Assembly: GCA_029245955.1 (NCBI GenBank)
Contig: JAQWOH010000008.1
Coordinates: 310,001-374,000, forward strand
DNA: 64,000 bases
From: Fuerstiella sp.
Lineage (GTDB): Bacteria; Planctomycetota; Planctomycetia; Planctomycetales; Planctomycetaceae
Reading direction: 5' to 3'
Positions 62,458-64,000 of the stretch are shown one piece after another. The position numbers and the translations under genes were made by a program. Numbering within the stretch: position 1 is the first letter of the stretch; each line of letters begins with the position of its first letter. Under the pieces are notes generated by a model. That model searched no databases, had not been told where the DNA came from, and saw nothing but the letters and a program-made list of their open reading frames with translations.

Positions 62458-64000
62458 ATGCGGAACTGGCACCGTCTGAAAAACATAGTGCCCCTGCTGC
62501 TGGCCATTTCAATGTCAGCAGACAGCAGTGCACAGCCAAGGATGGACTTTCCGTCTTTTGCTGGTCCGGCATATATGGCCGGACCACAGCCAGCCTATTC
62601 AGCCACGGCGACTCAGGGGATGCCGCAGTCGTTTCAGTCAAATCCCATGATTTCACCGTTCGACCAGGCATTTGAGCAGCACTTCAACTCGGATGGACTC
62701 TGGTTCAAACGAGCGCTCGGAGGTTTCGGCCCGGGGGCAAGCCTGAACGATTTCTACTTCAACATCGACTACACACGCACCAAGACGCGTCAGCTGGATG
62801 GCCTGTTCGGTGATGCCACGGCGACGACATATCTGCAGCAATCGATTATCGACGGCGATCCGGGCTTTCCGGACAATGCGTTTCTGTCTCAGTACTCGGA
62901 ACAGAACACGATGATCGTCCCGGCCTTCTGGCGCAACGGCATTCGCCTGAGCGGTGGAATGGAAAACCGCACGGGCTGGGGCTTTTCGTGGAATGCAAAT
63001 TACAATGGCATCAATTCGGCAGCGTTCGATGCCAGAGCCATCCTGGAAGCCACGCGAAGAAATCTGCTTAATGTCACGCATTTTTCCGACGCCGTATTCC
63101 TCGAAGCAACAGGAGGCGTCGTCAACCCGAACTTACCTACGAATCTGCGACAGATCAACGAACGGAAAATTCTTGAGACGCAGATCCTGAATGCTCGCCT
63201 GTTTGATGCAGCGAATGCAGAGACATTCGAATTTGCCGGTGGCACCGACGACATACTGGACAGAAATCTCTACCCGTATGGCAGCATTCCCATGCACAAC
63301 GGAATCGACCTTGACGGTTTCCCACAGTTGTTCGACCTGGATTTTGTACTTGAGCAGACAATTGAAACGTACGGCACCGGTGCTCATGTTTCGTTTTCGG
63401 CAGTCTACGAAGACGACTCAGTGCAGGTTCGGCCGATACTCGGTGGACGATTCTTCCGGATTCGGGAGTCCATGAATTTCCGTGGTGTCAACTCAGGTCT
63501 GGACTATCTGCCCGACCTTCCTGACGGAGTGGATGATGATGATGATTTTGTGATCGACAACGTTGAGGAAAACGGGACTCTCAGCTTCGTTGACCGAACG
63601 CCGAACATCGAAGAAGAAATATTGATCCGGTCATTCGTGTCCAGCGAGGTTCGCAGCACGATGGGTGGCCCGGAGATTGGTTTCGAGTACTCTGTTGGCG
63701 AACGTGGCAGTCTTTCGCTGAATGGCTCAACAAGAGTCGGGGTCCTGTTCAACAATGAAAGAGCCACTCTTGCCGGCGACAACATTGGAGACACCCTCAG
63801 AACAGACCTCGTGGATGGACTGTCAGAACTCACAGACATGTTCGACACCACAACCGCCGATGGACAATTAACCCAGAACGCGTTTGCAGACAGCATGAGC
63901 ACAACCCATGTGTCTCCCATGTTCGAACAGTCATTCCGGGCCGAAGTTCCGCTGTTTGAAAGGATTCCGGTACTGCGAGATATGCCACAGCTGGAACATG
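62458..64000 (+). CDS. large secreted, probably outer-membrane beta-barrel protein (3' partial)
   Basis: The frame is open from ATG 62458 to the right edge (514 complete codons), so the protein is truncated by the window. AAGGA lies ten bases before the start. A signal peptide (LKNIVPLLLAISMSADSSAQ) precedes a Pro/Met/Gln-rich segment. Alternating aromatic and polar strands follow (LNDFYFNIDYTRTKTRQL, GMENRTGWGFSWNANYNGI, GAHVSFSAVYEDDS, IGFEYSVGERGSLSLNGSTRVGVLF). It has an Asp-rich run (VDDDDDFVID). The pattern suggests a planctomycete outer-membrane barrel protein such as the BBP7 type, but I could not assign a family firmly. Confidence 0.78.
   Translation, partial: MRNWHRLKNIVPLLLAISMSADSSAQPRMDFPSFAGPAYMAGPQPAYSATATQGMPQSFQSNPMISPFDQAFEQHFNSDGLWFKRALGGFGPGASLNDFYFNIDYTRTKTRQLDGLFGDATATTYLQQSIIDGDPGFPDNAFLSQYSEQNTMIVPAFWRNGIRLSGGMENRTGWGFSWNANYNGINSAAFDARAILEATRRNLLNVTHFSDAVFLEATGGVVNPNLPTNLRQINERKILETQILNARLFDAANAETFEFAGGTDDILDRNLYPYGSIPMHNGIDLDGFPQLFDLDFVLEQTIETYGTGAHVSFSAVYEDDSVQVRPILGGRFFRIRESMNFRGVNSGLDYLPDLPDGVDDDDDFVIDNVEENGTLSFVDRTPNIEEEILIRSFVSSEVRSTMGGPEIGFEYSVGERGSLSLNGSTRVGVLFNNERATLAGDNIGDTLRTDLVDGLSELTDMFDTTTADGQLTQNAFADSMSTTHVSPMFEQSFRAEVPLFERIPVLRDMPQLEH

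Noticed and set aside
1..64000. tRNA, rRNA, CRISPR arrays, insertion sequences, prophage, att sites
   Set aside because: No cloverleaf, rRNA-like stretch, regular repeat-spacer array, transposase or integrase was recognised by eye; a dedicated search (tRNAscan, CRISPR finder) was not possible here.

Overview
The window reads as the chromosome of a planctomycete. The evidence is the dense set of families almost specific to that phylum: DUF1501, DUF1549/DUF1553, two DUF1592/DUF1588 + DUF1552 gene pairs, a PVC-type C-terminal heme-binding domain, DUF1080, DUF3299, two sulfatases, a Tat-targeted Gfo/Idh/MocA oxidoreductase, and many secreted or lipidated proteins of unknown function. I cannot name a genus. 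No rRNA, tRNA, CRISPR array, insertion sequence or prophage was recognised.

Layout. 1-1610: 3' end of a heme-binding HEAT-like protein. 2077-3531: ammonium transporter behind a good sigma-54 promoter match, closed by a strong intrinsic terminator. 3897-6469: SUMF1-like protein and Gfo/Idh/MocA oxidoreductase. 6753-11487 (minus): small lipoprotein, MenG/UbiE methyltransferase, a conserved secreted protein and two DUF3299 proteins. 11807-13480: sodium:solute symporter, tail-to-tail with a minus-strand operon (20565 to 13477) of a giant TPR membrane protein, a second TPR-like protein, ExbB/TolQ and two ExbD/TolR proteins. 21023-23442: a protein with about ten EF-hand loops and a DUF2007/zinc-ribbon membrane protein. 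23751-24671: outer-membrane protein flanked by two perfect palindromes. 24728-25562: decayed alpha/beta hydrolase. 25770-29458 (minus): first DUF1592/DUF1552 pair. 29698-36555: probable sugar-acid locus (MlrC, three enolase-superfamily enzymes, an MFS carrier), then a sulfatase and a DUF1501 relic. 38724-44430 (minus): second DUF1592/DUF1552 pair with a HEAT-repeat gene. 44884-47145: DUF1080, bifunctional nuclease, secreted unknown. 47189-53859: divergent DUF1553 and DUF1501 genes, the latter followed by a small membrane protein and a PPC-domain protein. 53860-55846: decayed region with a fatty-acid desaturase pseudogene. 55847-62257: DUF423, M19 dipeptidase, short SecA, sulfatase, inositol-phosphatase. 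62458-64000: start of a large secreted, probably outer-membrane protein running off the edge.

How the genes fit together. The ExbB/ExbD/ExbD set with two TPR proteins looks like a proton-driven envelope machine whose effector is not TonB or TolA but a 1262-residue periplasmic TPR protein with a C-terminal membrane anchor and a Lys/Ala-rich tail. The enolase/MFS/MlrC/sulfatase block suggests uptake and dehydration of sugar acids from sulfated polysaccharide. The cytochrome-type DUF proteins are surface or periplasmic proteins of unknown biochemistry. Three decayed genes (hydrolase, DUF1501, desaturase) show ongoing gene loss.
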